A DNA stretch of 64,000 nucleotides, from contig SVEO01000002.1 of assembly GCA_015057275.1 (NCBI GenBank), positions 103,784-167,783 on the forward strand, given 5' to 3'. Positions 43,549 to 52,650 of this stretch are shown here, piece by piece (position 1 is the first letter of the stretch; each line of letters starts with the position of its first letter). Made by a program: the position numbers and the translations under genes. This DNA comes from Lachnospiraceae bacterium. Lineage in GTDB: Bacteria > Bacillota > Clostridia > Lachnospirales > Lachnospiraceae. The notes below the pieces were generated by a model. The model was not told where the DNA came from. It saw only the letters and a list, made by a program, of their open reading frames with translations, and made no database searches.

Positions 43549-44073
43549 TTAATCATTGCTTTCCGCAGCTTCGACAATAGCAATAATTTCCTCACACACT
43601 TTCGCTACCGTTTTGCCGTCCGTGTGCACAATGTAATCTGCTACCACCTTGTAGCGTTCGGACCGCTTCGCCATTAGACCGCGGACATGCTCAATATTCA
43701 TGTTGCCGTTTAACAGCGGTCGGTCGGTCGAATCCTTCACGCGCTCGTAAATTGTCTCCGGCGTAGCATCAAGCATAATAATCATACCACCCTGCTTCAT
43801 TGCCGCCACGTTTTCATCCTTCATTACCACACCGCCACCGCAAGAAATGATTTTCCCCTGCTCCTGCATCAATGCGCGCATGACTTCAGTTTCTACCTGC
43901 CGGAAATAAGTTTCGCCAAATTTTGCAAAAATATCCGGAATACTCATGCCTTCTTTATTAATAATGTAGTCGTCCATCTCGATTTCTTCGCGGCCAAGCA
44001 GCCTTTCTAATTTCTTCGAAACCGTGCTCTTTCCCGAACCCATGAAACCAATCATGCAAATATTCTTTTTCAT
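43549..44073 (-). CDS. aroK: Shikimate kinase
   Basis: AroK phosphorylates shikimate at O3. The 174-residue product has the P-loop GFMGSGKSTV (~9-18), the shikimate-binding DDYI and ETYFRQVETEV segments, SCGGGVV (~77-83) and the lid with RPLL (~118). GGAGG precedes the ATG by 4 bases. It lies 27 bases downstream of aroD and so forms an aroD-aroK pair opposite to aroE. Confidence 0.95.
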   Translation of the reverse strand: MKKNICMIGFMGSGKSTVSKKLERLLGREEIEMDDYIINKEGMSIPDIFAKFGETYFRQVETEVMRALMQEQGKIISCGGGVVMKDENVAAMKQGGMIIMLDATPETIYERVKDSTDRPLLNGNMNIEHVRGLMAKRSERYKVVADYIVHTDGKTVAKVCEEIIAIVEAAESND

Positions 44074-44100
44074 ATATCCTCCTCTAAAGCCTGCGTTTGC

Positions 44101-44859
44101 TTAAACAATCGTGTGTAATGCTTCCAACAGCTCGGCCATCTTTTCCGCCGGAATCTGTCCCGGTGCAGATGCCTTGCCCGCCGCACCAAACGTAATCGCT
44201 GAGCCGGTCGATTCGCCGATCACACGGCTGACTACACCGGTTCTGCTCATCGACATCGTCACAATCGGACCTGTCGCATACTTGTCATACATCTCCATCG
44301 TCGCTGAAAGTAACATTACAACATCGGACTTTTCCTGCGGCATTACCGCAATTTTGCTGATGTCCGCGCCCATTTGTTCCATATAACATAGTCGCTTGAT
44401 GATTTCATCCTTCGGCGGTGTTTTTTCAAAATCGTGATTCGAGGCAATAACAAATTTGCCCGCTGCATGCACGTTGCTTATAATATTTTTTACTGCTTGC
44501 GTATCAAAATAAATTTCCACGTCAATCAACGAAATTTCCGGTAAAATTGCTGCCTGCGACAACAGATTTTTGTACGGTTCCTTACCGATGGCCGACTCAC
44601 CACCCTCCTCCGCTGTGCGGAATGTAAAAAGAATCGGTACATTTATGTATTGTGCAATCGCTTTCGCGGCCGCTTTTACCTGTGAAAAGCTTGTCCAATC
44701 TGCAAAATGGTCCACACGCCATTCCACCAAATCTGCAGGAAGCTTGCTTACCTCCTGTGCCTCGACTGTTAACGCGTCTATGGTTTTTCCCATCATCGGA
44801 ACACAAATTTTCGGTTTACCTTCGCCGATTTTGAGCTCCCCTATCTGAACTACTCTCAT
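44101..44859 (-). CDS. aroD: Type I 3-dehydroquinate dehydratase
   Basis: AroD converts 3-dehydroquinate to 3-dehydroshikimate through a lysine Schiff base. The 252-residue TIM barrel shows LVEWRVDHF (~44-52, the substrate-binding Glu and Arg), FTFRTAEEGG, SNHDFEKTPP (~140-149, the catalytic His) and DISKIAVMP (~167-175, the Schiff-base Lys). GGAG lies 4 bases before the ATG. It is divergent from aroE across a 200-base region. Confidence 0.96.
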   Translation of the reverse strand: MRVVQIGELKIGEGKPKICVPMMGKTIDALTVEAQEVSKLPADLVEWRVDHFADWTSFSQVKAAAKAIAQYINVPILFTFRTAEEGGESAIGKEPYKNLLSQAAILPEISLIDVEIYFDTQAVKNIISNVHAAGKFVIASNHDFEKTPPKDEIIKRLCYMEQMGADISKIAVMPQEKSDVVMLLSATMEMYDKYATGPIVTMSMSRTGVVSRVIGESTGSAITFGAAGKASAPGQIPAEKMAELLEALHTIV

Positions 44860-44952
44860 ACTGCTCCGTTTCCTGCAAAATAGAAAAAAAATTTAAATTT
44901 CCGAATAATTTTAGCACAGTTCCTTTCATTTTGCAACAAAGTGTCGCCGGCA

Positions 44953-44980
44953 TTGACATCTGACAAAGATTTGATAAAAT
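44953..44980 (+). promoter_or_regulatory. Sigma-A promoter for aroE
   Basis: TTGACA (44953-44958) and TAAAAT (44975-44980) with a 16-base spacer, about 75 bases before the chosen aroE start. Confidence 0.75.
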
Positions 44981-45058
44981 ACTTTATTAGAAATCAATGT
45001 GAGCAATTACGTCCAAAAATATCGAGTCACCGAACACGGGTGGCAGAATGGAGTTTTT

Positions 45059-45922
45059 ATGTTAAATATTTCCGGACATACTGTCCTTACCGGATTACTG
45101 GGAAGCCCGGTTTCCCACAGCATTTCCCCGATGATGCACAATCTTGCATTCAAGACATTAGGACTTGATTATGTGTATCTTTGCTTTGATGTCGGCACCG
45201 ATAAGCTACAAACCGTGGTAAATGGTTTAAAAAATATGGGCGTACGCGGTTTTAACTGTACAATGCCAGATAAAAATCTGATGTGTGAGCTGGCAGATGA
45301 GCTTTCTCCGGCTGCAAAACTAATCGGCGCGGTCAACACCGTTGTCAATGACAACGGTATTTTAACCGGCTACAACACCGATGGTATCGGCTACATGCAG
45401 TCTGTGAAGGATGCGGGTTTTGATATCGTTGGCAAAAAAATGACTTTGATGGGCGCCGGCGGTGCTGCTACTTCTATCGTGGTGCAGGCTGCACTGGACG
45501 GTGTTAAAGAAATCAACATGTTCAGCATCCGCGATGCGTTCTTTGGCAGAGCAGAGAAGCTGGTTGCGCGTCTGAATGAATCGACTGATTGCCGTGTCAC
45601 ACTTTATGATATGGCGGATCAGGATGTGTTGAAGAAATACATCAGCGAGAGCGATATTTTAACAAACGGCACATCCGTCGGTATGGCGCCAAATACTGAT
45701 AACTGCTTGATCCCGTGCGCCTCCTGGCTGCCGAAGGAGCTGATTGTTTCCGATGTGATTTACAACCCGCGCGAAACAAAGCTTTTAAAAATGGCGAAGG
45801 ATGCCGGTTGTCCGACGTTCAACGGTCTCTACATGCTACTCTATCAGGGTGCGGAAGCGTTCAAGCTCTGGACCGGACATGAGATGCCTGTTGCGATTGT
45901 AAAAGAAAAATATTTCAGTTAA
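45059..45922 (+). CDS. aroE: Shikimate dehydrogenase
   Basis: AroE reduces 3-dehydroshikimate to shikimate. The 287-residue product starts with TVLTGLLGSPVSHSISPMMH (substrate site), has NCTMPDK (~65-71) in place of the common NVTIPHK but with the catalytic Lys kept, AVNTVVND (~90-97), the Rossmann motif GAGGAA (~133-138), and the C-terminal YQGAEAFKLWTG. The ATG at 45059 has GGAG 5 bases upstream; a 20-codon upstream extension does not match the family. The His-to-Asp change in the PxK motif and the longer acidic stretch suggest the YdiB-like branch, which can also use quinate. Confidence 0.93.
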   Translation: MLNISGHTVLTGLLGSPVSHSISPMMHNLAFKTLGLDYVYLCFDVGTDKLQTVVNGLKNMGVRGFNCTMPDKNLMCELADELSPAAKLIGAVNTVVNDNGILTGYNTDGIGYMQSVKDAGFDIVGKKMTLMGAGGAATSIVVQAALDGVKEINMFSIRDAFFGRAEKLVARLNESTDCRVTLYDMADQDVLKKYISESDILTNGTSVGMAPNTDNCLIPCASWLPKELIVSDVIYNPRETKLLKMAKDAGCPTFNGLYMLLYQGAEAFKLWTGHEMPVAIVKEKYFS

Positions 45923-45957
45923 GAATTCATTGGAAATTGTGAATTCTCCTATAACAT

Positions 45958-46050
45958 AAAAATGCCATGTTTTGCATATTCTCTTCCACTCTGCTCATAC
46001 TAGCAGTAAAAGCAATGGGAGCGCTTCTGTAAAACATGGCTATTTTTTTT
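45958..46050 (+). promoter_or_regulatory. Long-loop hairpin that contains the AEC gene start codon
   Basis: AAAAATGCCATGTTTT (45958-45973) pairs with AAAACATGGC-T-ATTTTT (46031-46047), a 16-bp stem with one bulge around a 57-base loop; a nested CTGCT/AGCAG stem lies inside. The right arm holds the ATG of the next gene and ends in eight T residues, so it can act as a terminator of aroE read-through or hide the start codon. A weak promoter (TTGCAT 45972-45977, CATACT 45996-46001) lies in the loop, and transcripts from it would lack the left arm. Function is inferred. Confidence 0.6.
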
Positions 46051-46950
46051 ACTACACTCGAGCAAATGTCAATTCTTTTTTTCTTCATAACTATCGGCTT
46101 CTTTCTACGTAAAAAAGACCTGCTGCCGAAAGAGGCGCAGAGCGTGCTTGCCCGTCTGGAAAATTATCTGTTTCTGCCTGCACTGATTTTCAATATGTTC
46201 CGCACAAATTTTACCCCTGAAAATCTAATGGTTCGCTGGGATTTTTTATTTTGGGGCATCGCGGTTTTGCTTTTGACCCTGCCATTTGCTCACATATTTG
46301 CCAAGTTTTTGGCCAAAAGTAACACTGCGATATACCGCTATTCCTTTGTTGTTTCGAATTTTGCCTTTATGGGCAATTCACTTGTGCGTGGTATTTATGG
46401 AGAAGACGCGCTGTTTTTGTACATGATTTACACGCTGCCGCTTACATTTTTTGCCTATTCCGTCGGCATTACCTGGTTAAAAAATACAGGTGGTGCGAGA
46501 TTTTCTTTTCGTGCGTTGGCTAATCCGGTATTCTTCGCAGTGATTGTTGGAATCCTTCTCGGGTTGACAGGCATCCCGCTGCCGTCTTTTCTGGATGCTG
46601 TCGTTGCAAGCAGCGCCGGGTGCATGACTCCGGTCGCCATGCTGCTCACAGGAATGGTAATCGGCTCCTACACGTTGAAATCATTCGTGACGGAGCCGAC
46701 TCTTTATCTTGCTTCTCTAGTCCGGCTGATTGTGTTGCCGGTGCTTGGTATTTCTTTTTTACGGTTGTTCTCCATATCTGGAGAAATACAATTAGTTGCA
46801 TTAATCAGCCTTTGTATGCCAATGGGCTTAAACACCATTATCATTCCTTCCGCATATGGCAGAGATACAACGCTCGGTGCGGGTTTAGCGCTGATATCGC
46901 ACATTCTCTCGCTACTTACGATTCCGTTACTCCTGCTGATTTTTCAATAA
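46036..46950 (+). CDS. AEC family membrane transporter
   Basis: A 304-residue carrier with about ten membrane helices, of the auxin-efflux-carrier-type family that in bacteria exports or imports organic anions. The start MAIFFTTLEQ followed by helix 1 with ITIGFFLRKKDLLP and ANPVFFAVIVGILLGLTG in the middle (~155-172) are typical, as is the LLTGMVIG segment at ~197-204. The aligned N-terminus favours the ATG at 46036, though the only SD-like GGGAG is 13 bases away and the start lies in a hairpin. Substrate unknown; position after aroE hints at an aromatic or organic acid. Confidence 0.9.
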   Translation: MAIFFTTLEQMSILFFFITIGFFLRKKDLLPKEAQSVLARLENYLFLPALIFNMFRTNFTPENLMVRWDFLFWGIAVLLLTLPFAHIFAKFLAKSNTAIYRYSFVVSNFAFMGNSLVRGIYGEDALFLYMIYTLPLTFFAYSVGITWLKNTGGARFSFRALANPVFFAVIVGILLGLTGIPLPSFLDAVVASSAGCMTPVAMLLTGMVIGSYTLKSFVTEPTLYLASLVRLIVLPVLGISFLRLFSISGEIQLVALISLCMPMGLNTIIIPSAYGRDTTLGAGLALISHILSLLTIPLLLLIFQ

Positions 46951-46954
46951 GTGA

Positions 46955-48196
46955 TTAGCTGCGGTAGTCACCGTTAATCTTCACATAATCATAAGTCAAG
47001 TCGCATCCCCATGCCTTAGCCTGACTTTGGCCGAGATTTAAGCTGATGTCGATGTAGATTTCATCAGAAGCGAGAATCTTCTTTGCTTCATCTTCCGAGA
47101 ATTCTACACCAGCGCCATTTCTGCAGACTTCGATAATTCCGTATTCGGAACGAATGTCAACATCAACCTTATCAATATCAAATTCTGCTTCCGCGTAACC
47201 AATAGCGCAAAGAATACGTCCCCAGTTTGCATCTTCGCCGAAGATTGCGCATTTCAAAAGCGGAGAACGAATCACGCTCTTTGCCACAATAATCGCAGTA
47301 TCAAGGTCAGGCGCGCAGGAACAGGTACATTCAATAAGCTTTGTTGCACCCTCACCATCCTTCGCAAGCATCATTGTCATGTTCATCATCACAATATAAA
47401 GCGCCTTCTTGAAAATCTCAAAATTATCGCCCTCTTCACTAATCATCGCATTGCCGGCAAGACCGTTCGCCATTACACTTACCATATCATTGGTGGAGGT
47501 GTCACCGTCTACACTCAAACAATTGTATGTAATCTTCACGATTTCACTTAATGCCTTCTGCACCATTTCCGAAGAAATCGCCACATCGGTTGTTACAAAA
47601 TTGAGGGTGGTCGCCATGTTCGGATGAATCATACCGCTGCCCTTCGCCATGCCGCCGAGGTGGCAGGTCACGCCGTCGATTTCGAACGCCACAGCAACTT
47701 CCTTCATCACAGTGTCAGTCGTCATAATCGCATACGCTGCCTTGCTGTTACCGTCCGCAGACAAGCCCTGTGCAAGTTCATCAATATGAGACGCAATCGG
47801 TTCCATCGGCAAAATTTGGCCGATAACACCGGTCGATGCCACAATTACTTCTTCCGGTCGGATACCTAACGCATCGGCTGCCAGCGCGCTCATCTGCTCC
47901 GCCTTTGCCTCGCCGTCAAAATTGCATGTGTTCGCATTTTTTGAATTCACAATCACAGCCTTGGCCTTGCCGCCGGTTTCCGCCAGATGCTTTTTTGTCA
48001 CAAGAATCGGCGCACCTTTTACTTTATTTAATGTGTAAACTGCAGCCGTGTTGCATTCTGTCTCACTGTACACAAGTCCCAAATCATATTTTTCTTTATT
48101 ACTGTTGAGGCCGCAGTTTAAGCCATTCGCCAAAAATCCTTTTGCCGCGCACACGCCGCCTTCGACATAGGTATATCCTTCAAATTCTTTTTTCAT
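46955..48196 (-). CDS. argJ: Glutamate N-acetyltransferase/amino-acid acetyltransferase ArgJ
   Basis: ArgJ recycles the acetyl group between acetylornithine and glutamate in arginine synthesis. The 413-residue precursor is cleaved autocatalytically into alpha and beta chains at the Ala-Thr bond within GMIHPNMATTLNF (~185-197); Thr becomes the nucleophile. Other family segments are VIVNSKNANTCNF and VNGDTSTND-like SVDGDTSTNDMV. GGAG lies 7 bases before the ATG at 48196; the longer in-frame extension lacks an SD. argB, argC and argD are not beside it; argH is 9 kb away. It is convergent with the AEC gene, 4 bases apart. Confidence 0.95.
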   Translation of the reverse strand: MKKEFEGYTYVEGGVCAAKGFLANGLNCGLNSNKEKYDLGLVYSETECNTAAVYTLNKVKGAPILVTKKHLAETGGKAKAVIVNSKNANTCNFDGEAKAEQMSALAADALGIRPEEVIVASTGVIGQILPMEPIASHIDELAQGLSADGNSKAAYAIMTTDTVMKEVAVAFEIDGVTCHLGGMAKGSGMIHPNMATTLNFVTTDVAISSEMVQKALSEIVKITYNCLSVDGDTSTNDMVSVMANGLAGNAMISEEGDNFEIFKKALYIVMMNMTMMLAKDGEGATKLIECTCSCAPDLDTAIIVAKSVIRSPLLKCAIFGEDANWGRILCAIGYAEAEFDIDKVDVDIRSEYGIIEVCRNGAGVEFSEDEAKKILASDEIYIDISLNLGQSQAKAWGCDLTYDYVKINGDYRS

Positions 48197-48247
48197 ATCA
48201 TTCTCCAATCTGCCGCCTTTGCCCGGCACATAATCATTTATTGCCCC

Positions 48248-48277
48248 ATTATAAGCGCGAGAGCCGCGGATTGTCAA
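48248..48277 (-). promoter_or_regulatory. Sigma-A promoter for argJ
   Basis: On the minus strand TTGACA (48277-48272) and TATAAT (48253-48248), both perfect, with an 18-base spacer. No clear ARG box is seen near it. Confidence 0.8.
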
Positions 48278-48296
48278 ATATTTTATAAAGCCAAAC

Positions 48297-48324
48297 AAAA
48301 AAAGACGGCACAAACCGTGCCGTC
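48297..48324 (-). terminator. Terminator of the pyruvate formate-lyase operon
   Basis: Perfect 8-bp stem GACGGCAC/GTGCCGTC (48304-48311, 48317-48324), loop of five, followed on the minus strand by TTTTTTTG. It lies 14 bases past the radical-domain gene. Confidence 0.92.
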
Positions 48325-48337
48325 AATTTTTAATTAC

Positions 48338-48577
48338 TTAGAACTTATCATGGAATGTTCTGTTAATAACGTCATCCTGCTGTTCCTTTGTCAGCTTGAT
48401 GAAGTTTACGGCATAACCGGAAACTCTGATTGTGAGCTGTGGATAATTCTCCGGATGTGCCTGAGCATCTAATAAAGTTTCTTTTGTGAATACGTTAACA
48501 TTTAAATGATGTCCGCCCTTTTCTGCGTAACCATCTAATAAGGAAACTAAGTTGTCAATCTGCTGTTCGTTAGCCAT
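48338..48577 (-). CDS. Stand-alone glycyl-radical domain protein (GrcA/YfiD-like) completing a split PFL
   Basis: A 79-residue protein equal to the C-terminal radical domain of pyruvate formate-lyase. It contains [18 protein letters not shown] (~20-37), [15 protein letters not shown] with the radical Gly54, and [18 protein letters not shown] at the end, all standard for PFL. In E. coli the stand-alone relative GrcA replaces the oxygen-damaged C-terminus of a full-length PFL. Here the catalytic protein of the same operon lacks this domain, so the small protein should be an obligatory subunit carrying the radical. AAAGGTGG lies 6 bases before the ATG; it starts 36 bases after pflA. Confidence 0.93.
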   Translation of the reverse strand: MANEQQIDNLVSLLDGYAEKGGHHLNVNVFTKETLLDAQAHPENYPQLTIRVSGYAVNFIKLTKEQQDDVINRTFHDKF

Positions 48578-48613
48578 AAATACCACCTTTCTCTGTAAAA
48601 ACAGTTGTCAATG

Positions 48614-49372
48614 TTACTTTTTTAAGATTGCACGAGTCTCTTTGATGCCCTGAAGAATAATCTGACGGGCTTTTCTTGCATCTTCCTTGGAAAGTGCCGG
48701 AACACCCTCTAACGGATACGGAATCCCGAGTTCTTTGTACTTTGAAGTTCCCATCGTATGATACGGAAGCACATCTAACGCCTTGACGTTGGATAATGTG
48801 CCGAGGAACTTACCAAGGCGGAACAACATGTCGTCGTTCTGCGTGATGCCCGGAACTAATACGTGACGTATCAAAAGTTCAACACCCTTTTCCTCTGTGT
48901 ACTTTGCAAACTCTTTAATCGGAATACCAGACTGTCCGCAGAGCCTCTGATGTTTCGCCTCGTCAATATGCTTAATGTCTAACATAATCAAGTCTGTTAC
49001 TTCCATCAAGCGGTCCATCTTAGCAATCAACTCCGGTTTGTCCTTGCGGAACGTAACCCCAGAGGTATCAAGACACGTGTGTACTCCCATCTTTTTCGCC
49101 TTTTGGAACAGTTCCGTCACGAAATCAATCTGCACTAACGGCTCGCCACCGGTAACAGTAATGCCACCGTTTTTATAGAATGCACGGTTCTTTTCAAACT
49201 GTGCCATTATCTCATCCGTCGTCATCTCTATAGCACCGTCCATACTCCATGTGTCCGGATTATGGCAGAAAAGGCATCGCATCGGACATCCTTTCACGAA
49301 TACTACAAATCTCACGCCGGGGCCATCCACTGTACCAAAAGTCTCCAAAGAGTGAATCTTACCTACTGTCAT
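48614..49372 (-). CDS. pflA: Pyruvate formate-lyase activating enzyme
   Basis: PflA is the radical SAM enzyme that abstracts the hydrogen from the PFL radical glycine. The 252-residue product has GCPMRCLFCHNPDTW with cluster cysteines Cys29, Cys33 and Cys36, TVTGGEPLVQ (~78-87) for SAM binding, and the C-terminal VLPYHTMGTSKYKELG segment typical of PFL activases. It lies 9 bases after the catalytic gene and has no good SD, so its translation is probably coupled. Its natural substrate here would be the separate radical-domain protein encoded next, either alone or docked on the large subunit. Confidence 0.96.
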   Translation of the reverse strand: MTVGKIHSLETFGTVDGPGVRFVVFVKGCPMRCLFCHNPDTWSMDGAIEMTTDEIMAQFEKNRAFYKNGGITVTGGEPLVQIDFVTELFQKAKKMGVHTCLDTSGVTFRKDKPELIAKMDRLMEVTDLIMLDIKHIDEAKHQRLCGQSGIPIKEFAKYTEEKGVELLIRHVLVPGITQNDDMLFRLGKFLGTLSNVKALDVLPYHTMGTSKYKELGIPYPLEGVPALSKEDARKARQIILQGIKETRAILKK

Positions 49373-49381
49373 AGAACTATA

Positions 49382-51430
49382 TTAGTTTAAATCTAAATCA
49401 ATATCAACGTCGAGGTCGCCCATGATAACGGTATCCTGCTTACCAAGTGCATCCGGGATAATGGAGAAGGTATTGGAAATACCATCCTGCGCATCCTTAA
49501 ACGGAAGCTTAGCTACGGAAGCAAGAGATGCTACTGCACCGTGAGTATCTCTTCTGTGCATTGGGTTAGCACCCGGAGCGAACGGAACGCCGCCCTTTCT
49601 ACCGTCAGGAGTAGAGCCGGTATTCTTACCATATACAACGTTGGATGTGATTGTCAAAATGGAAGTGGTTGCAATACCCTTACGGTATGTGTAGTTCTGT
49701 CTGATATAACCCATGAATTCTTCCACAAGCTCGCAAGCGATACTGTCAACACGGTCATCATCGTTACCATACTTAGGGAAATCGCCTTCTACTTCGTAGT
49801 CAACTACAATACCGTTCTCATCACGGATTGTCTTAACCTTAGCGTACTTAATCGCGGATAAAGAGTCAGCTACTACAGATAAACCAGCGATACCTGTTGC
49901 AAACCAACGAGTCACTTCCTTATCGTGCAATGCCATCTGAATTCTCTCATAGCAGTACTTGTCGTGCATGTAATGAATGATATTAAGAGCATTTACATAA
50001 ACGCCTGCTAACCACTTCATCATGTCGGAGTAAGCTGCCTTAACCTCATCGTAATCAAGGTATTCTGATGTAATCGGTCTGTACTTCGGACCAATCTGCT
50101 TCTTGCTGTTTTCGTCAACACCACCGTTGATTGCGTAGAGCAAGCACTTAGCAAGGTTAGCACGAGCACCGAAGAACTGCATTTCCTTACCAACTCTCAT
50201 AGAAGATACACAGCAAGCGATTGCATAGTCATCACCGTGTGTTACTCTCATCAGGTCATCGTTCTCATACTGGATGGAAGATGATAAGATGGACATCTTA
50301 GCACAATACTTCTTGAAAGACTGTGGTAAACGTGTGGACCAGAGTACTGTCAAGTTTGGTTCCGGAGCAGTACCAAGAGTCTCTAAGGTGTGTAAATAAC
50401 GGAAGGACATTTTTGTTACTAAGTGACGTCCATCGATACCAACACCACCGATAGATTCGGTTACCCACTGTGGGTCACCGGAGAATAATGCGTTGTATTC
50501 CGGTGTACGAGCAAACTTAACAAGTCTTAACTTCATAACGAAGTGGTCGATAAATTCCTGAATCTGTTCTTCTGTGAATGTACCGTTTGCTAAGTCTCTT
50601 TCTGCGTAAATGTCAATAAATGTGGAAGTACGTCCGAGGGACATCGCTGCACCGTTCTGTTCCTTAACAGCTGCTAAGTAACCTAAATATGTCCACTGGA
50701 TTGCCTCCTGTACGTTAGACGCCGGCTTGGAAATATCAAATCCATAAATGTTACCTAACTGGATTAATTCCTTTAATGCTTTAATCTGTTCGGAAAGTTC
50801 TTCTCTGTCACGAATGGTTTCTTCGTTCATTACATTCGGAGTAGAAGCCTTCTGTGCTTCCTTATCCTTAATCAAGAAATCAACACCGTAAAGAGCAACT
50901 CTTCTGTAGTCACCGATGATACGGCCACGACCATAACCATCCGGAAGGCCTGTGATGATATGGCTGCTGCGGCAAGCTCTGATTTCCGGTGTGTAAGCAT
51001 CGAATACACCGTCGTTATGAGTCTTTCTGTGCTTCTTAAAGAAGTCAACTAACTCTGGGTCTACTTCATAGCCGTTATCCTTACAAGCACCCATAGCGAT
51101 ACGGATACCACCGTATGGATGTAAGCCTCTCTTGAAAGGCTTATCTGTCTGGAAACCTACAATTGTTTCCTTGTCCTTGTTCAGGTAAGCTGCTGCATGG
51201 GAAGTAATGGTCGAAGGAACTTTTGTGTCCATATCAAGAACACCGCCTGCTTCTCTTTCCTGCTTAGCAAGGTCCATAACCTGCGCCCATAATTCCTTTG
51301 TTGTTTCAGTCGCACCCGCTAAGAAAGAATCATCACCGTCATATGGTGTGTAGTTCTTCTGAATGAAGTCTCTTACATTTACTTCCTTCTGCCAAGCACC
51401 TGCCTGAAATCCGTTCCACTGTTCAAACAT
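49382..51430 (-). CDS. pflB: Pyruvate formate-lyase catalytic part lacking the glycyl-radical domain
   Basis: PFL converts pyruvate and CoA to acetyl-CoA and formate. The 682-residue product carries the N-terminal [19 protein letters not shown], the carboxylate-binding [18 protein letters not shown] (~153-170), the active-site Cys406-Cys407 in CCVSSM, and [10 protein letters not shown]. It ends at ...[17 protein letters not shown], just where full-length PFL (about 740-760 residues) would continue into the C-terminal radical domain with RVSGYA. That domain is encoded separately 0.8 kb downstream. 682 plus 79 gives the full length. The stop is followed by pflA after 9 bases. AGGAGG precedes the ATG. 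Confidence 0.95.
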   Translation of the reverse strand: MFEQWNGFQAGAWQKEVNVRDFIQKNYTPYDGDDSFLAGATETTKELWAQVMDLAKQEREAGGVLDMDTKVPSTITSHAAAYLNKDKETIVGFQTDKPFKRGLHPYGGIRIAMGACKDNGYEVDPELVDFFKKHRKTHNDGVFDAYTPEIRACRSSHIITGLPDGYGRGRIIGDYRRVALYGVDFLIKDKEAQKASTPNVMNEETIRDREELSEQIKALKELIQLGNIYGFDISKPASNVQEAIQWTYLGYLAAVKEQNGAAMSLGRTSTFIDIYAERDLANGTFTEEQIQEFIDHFVMKLRLVKFARTPEYNALFSGDPQWVTESIGGVGIDGRHLVTKMSFRYLHTLETLGTAPEPNLTVLWSTRLPQSFKKYCAKMSILSSSIQYENDDLMRVTHGDDYAIACCVSSMRVGKEMQFFGARANLAKCLLYAINGGVDENSKKQIGPKYRPITSEYLDYDEVKAAYSDMMKWLAGVYVNALNIIHYMHDKYCYERIQMALHDKEVTRWFATGIAGLSVVADSLSAIKYAKVKTIRDENGIVVDYEVEGDFPKYGNDDDRVDSIACELVEEFMGYIRQNYTYRKGIATTSILTITSNVVYGKNTGSTPDGRKGGVPFAPGANPMHRRDTHGAVASLASVAKLPFKDAQDGISNTFSIIPDALGKQDTVIMGDLDVDIDLDLN

Positions 51431-51497
51431 AAATCTATTACCTCCTATCTGAGTTATCGCCAGGGCCCGCTGCCCTCCGCGTTTTTCTTATGTACTA

Positions 51498-51526
51498 ATC
51501 ATACTAAAAGATTGCAAAAAATGCAA
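51498..51526 (-). promoter_or_regulatory. Sigma-A promoter of the PFL operon
   Basis: On the minus strand TTGCAT (51526-51521) and TATGAT (51503-51498) with a 17-base spacer. The ~65-base leader has a GC-rich AGGGC/GCCCT hairpin before the SD. No clear Rex operator was found nearby. Confidence 0.65.
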
Positions 51527-51628
51527 CGGAAAAACCGCCAATCTTTGTACTTTTCTGTATACAATCTACAATTTAAAAGGCATATTGTACGGATTTCTGC
51601 ACAACATGCCAAAGTTTGGAAATTTCAC

Positions 51629-52123
51629 TTATTTACTTGGTTTATAGAAATGCAGCACAATCTTTTCCAAATATCTTTTTAAGACAATCTGAATTTCTTC
51701 TTTGGGGTTAATCGGCTGCGTTAGAATACTGTACATGCCACTGCGGTTCGCACCCCAGACATCAGTAAAGAGCTGGTCTCCGACAAAAATCGTCGAGTGA
51801 ATATCGGTGTTCATGCGCTCCATCGCACGCACATAATTTTTACGCGAAGGCTTATTCGCCTTAAATTCAAACATCGAACCAACCTTATCCGCGAACGGTT
51901 TTACTCTTGCTTCCTTATTATTAGAAATCAGACATGTCTGAAATCCGATTTCACGAAGCTTTTCAAAAAAAGCAATTGCCTGCTCGTCCGCCGGAAAGCC
52001 GTGCGGCACGAGTGTATTGTCGATATCAAACACAATGCCGCGAATTCCTTGATCATAATATTTCTGAAAATCAATACCGTAAACTGACGGCACATATTCA
52101 TTCGGGTAAAATCTTTTGAACAT
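51629..52123 (-). CDS. yqeG: YqeG family HAD IIIA phosphatase
   Basis: A 164-residue HAD-superfamily phosphatase with all motifs: VFDIDNTLVPHG (motif I, ~31-42), LISNNKEAR (motif II, ~65-73), the Lys in NKPSRKNY (motif III) and FVGDQLFTDVWGANRSGM (motif IV, ~113-130). Relatives include mitochondrial phosphatidylglycerophosphate phosphatase, so a phospholipid role is possible but unproven. GGAGG lies 5 bases before the ATG at 52123. It follows nrdR by 16 bases and is the last gene of the ylmC-nrdR-yqeG group. Confidence 0.92.
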   Translation of the reverse strand: MFKRFYPNEYVPSVYGIDFQKYYDQGIRGIVFDIDNTLVPHGFPADEQAIAFFEKLREIGFQTCLISNNKEARVKPFADKVGSMFEFKANKPSRKNYVRAMERMNTDIHSTIFVGDQLFTDVWGANRSGMYSILTQPINPKEEIQIVLKRYLEKIVLHFYKPSK

Positions 52124-52139
52124 CTTATCCTCCACGTAA

Positions 52140-52589
52140 TTAGCCGAGAAGCTTCTTTAATTCGTCCATGAAGGTGTTCACGTCTTTAAATTCACGATAA
52201 ACCGACGCGAAACGGACGTAGGCAACCTGGTCGAGATCTTTTAACTTCTCCATCACAAGTTCTCCAATCCAGGTGCTTGAAACCTCACGACTCTCTTTGG
52301 AAAAAATCTCTGCTTCAATCTCATCCACCGTCTGCTGAATGTCCGGCATGGATACCGGGCGTTTGTGACAGGAGCGAATGATGCCGGCTTCAATTTTGGA
52401 GCGGTCATACGGCTCACGATTCATATCCTTTTTGATGATAATAAGTGGCAGCGATTCCACCTTTTCAAACGTGGTAAAACGCTTATCGCACGCTTCACAC
52501 ACTCTTCTTCTGCGGATAGAGTTATCTTCCTCCGAAGGTCTTGAATCAATTACTTTGCTGTTTTCACTTCCGCAATACGGACATCTCAT
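52140..52589 (-). CDS. nrdR: Transcriptional repressor NrdR
   Basis: NrdR represses ribonucleotide reductase operons in response to (d)ATP. The 149-residue product has the zinc ribbon [20 protein letters not shown] ... [12 protein letters not shown] (~1-46) and the ATP-cone (~49-139, [18 protein letters not shown]). GGAGG lies 5 bases before the ATG at 52589. The leader between ylmC and nrdR holds a GC-rich hairpin (GTTCGCC with GGCGGAAC). Confidence 0.97.
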   Translation of the reverse strand: MRCPYCGSENSKVIDSRPSEEDNSIRRRRVCEACDKRFTTFEKVESLPLIIIKKDMNREPYDRSKIEAGIIRSCHKRPVSMPDIQQTVDEIEAEIFSKESREVSSTWIGELVMEKLKDLDQVAYVRFASVYREFKDVNTFMDELKKLLG

Positions 52590-52650
52590 ATGTTCCTCCA
52601 TTCCGAAGCGTTCCGCCTCTGCCGCCGGTGGCGAACTTGCCTACTTTATT

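Noticed and set aside
51431..51628. Rex-type redox operator before the PFL operon
   Set aside because: TTGTG and ACAA half-sites occur but not at the spacing and symmetry of a Rex site.
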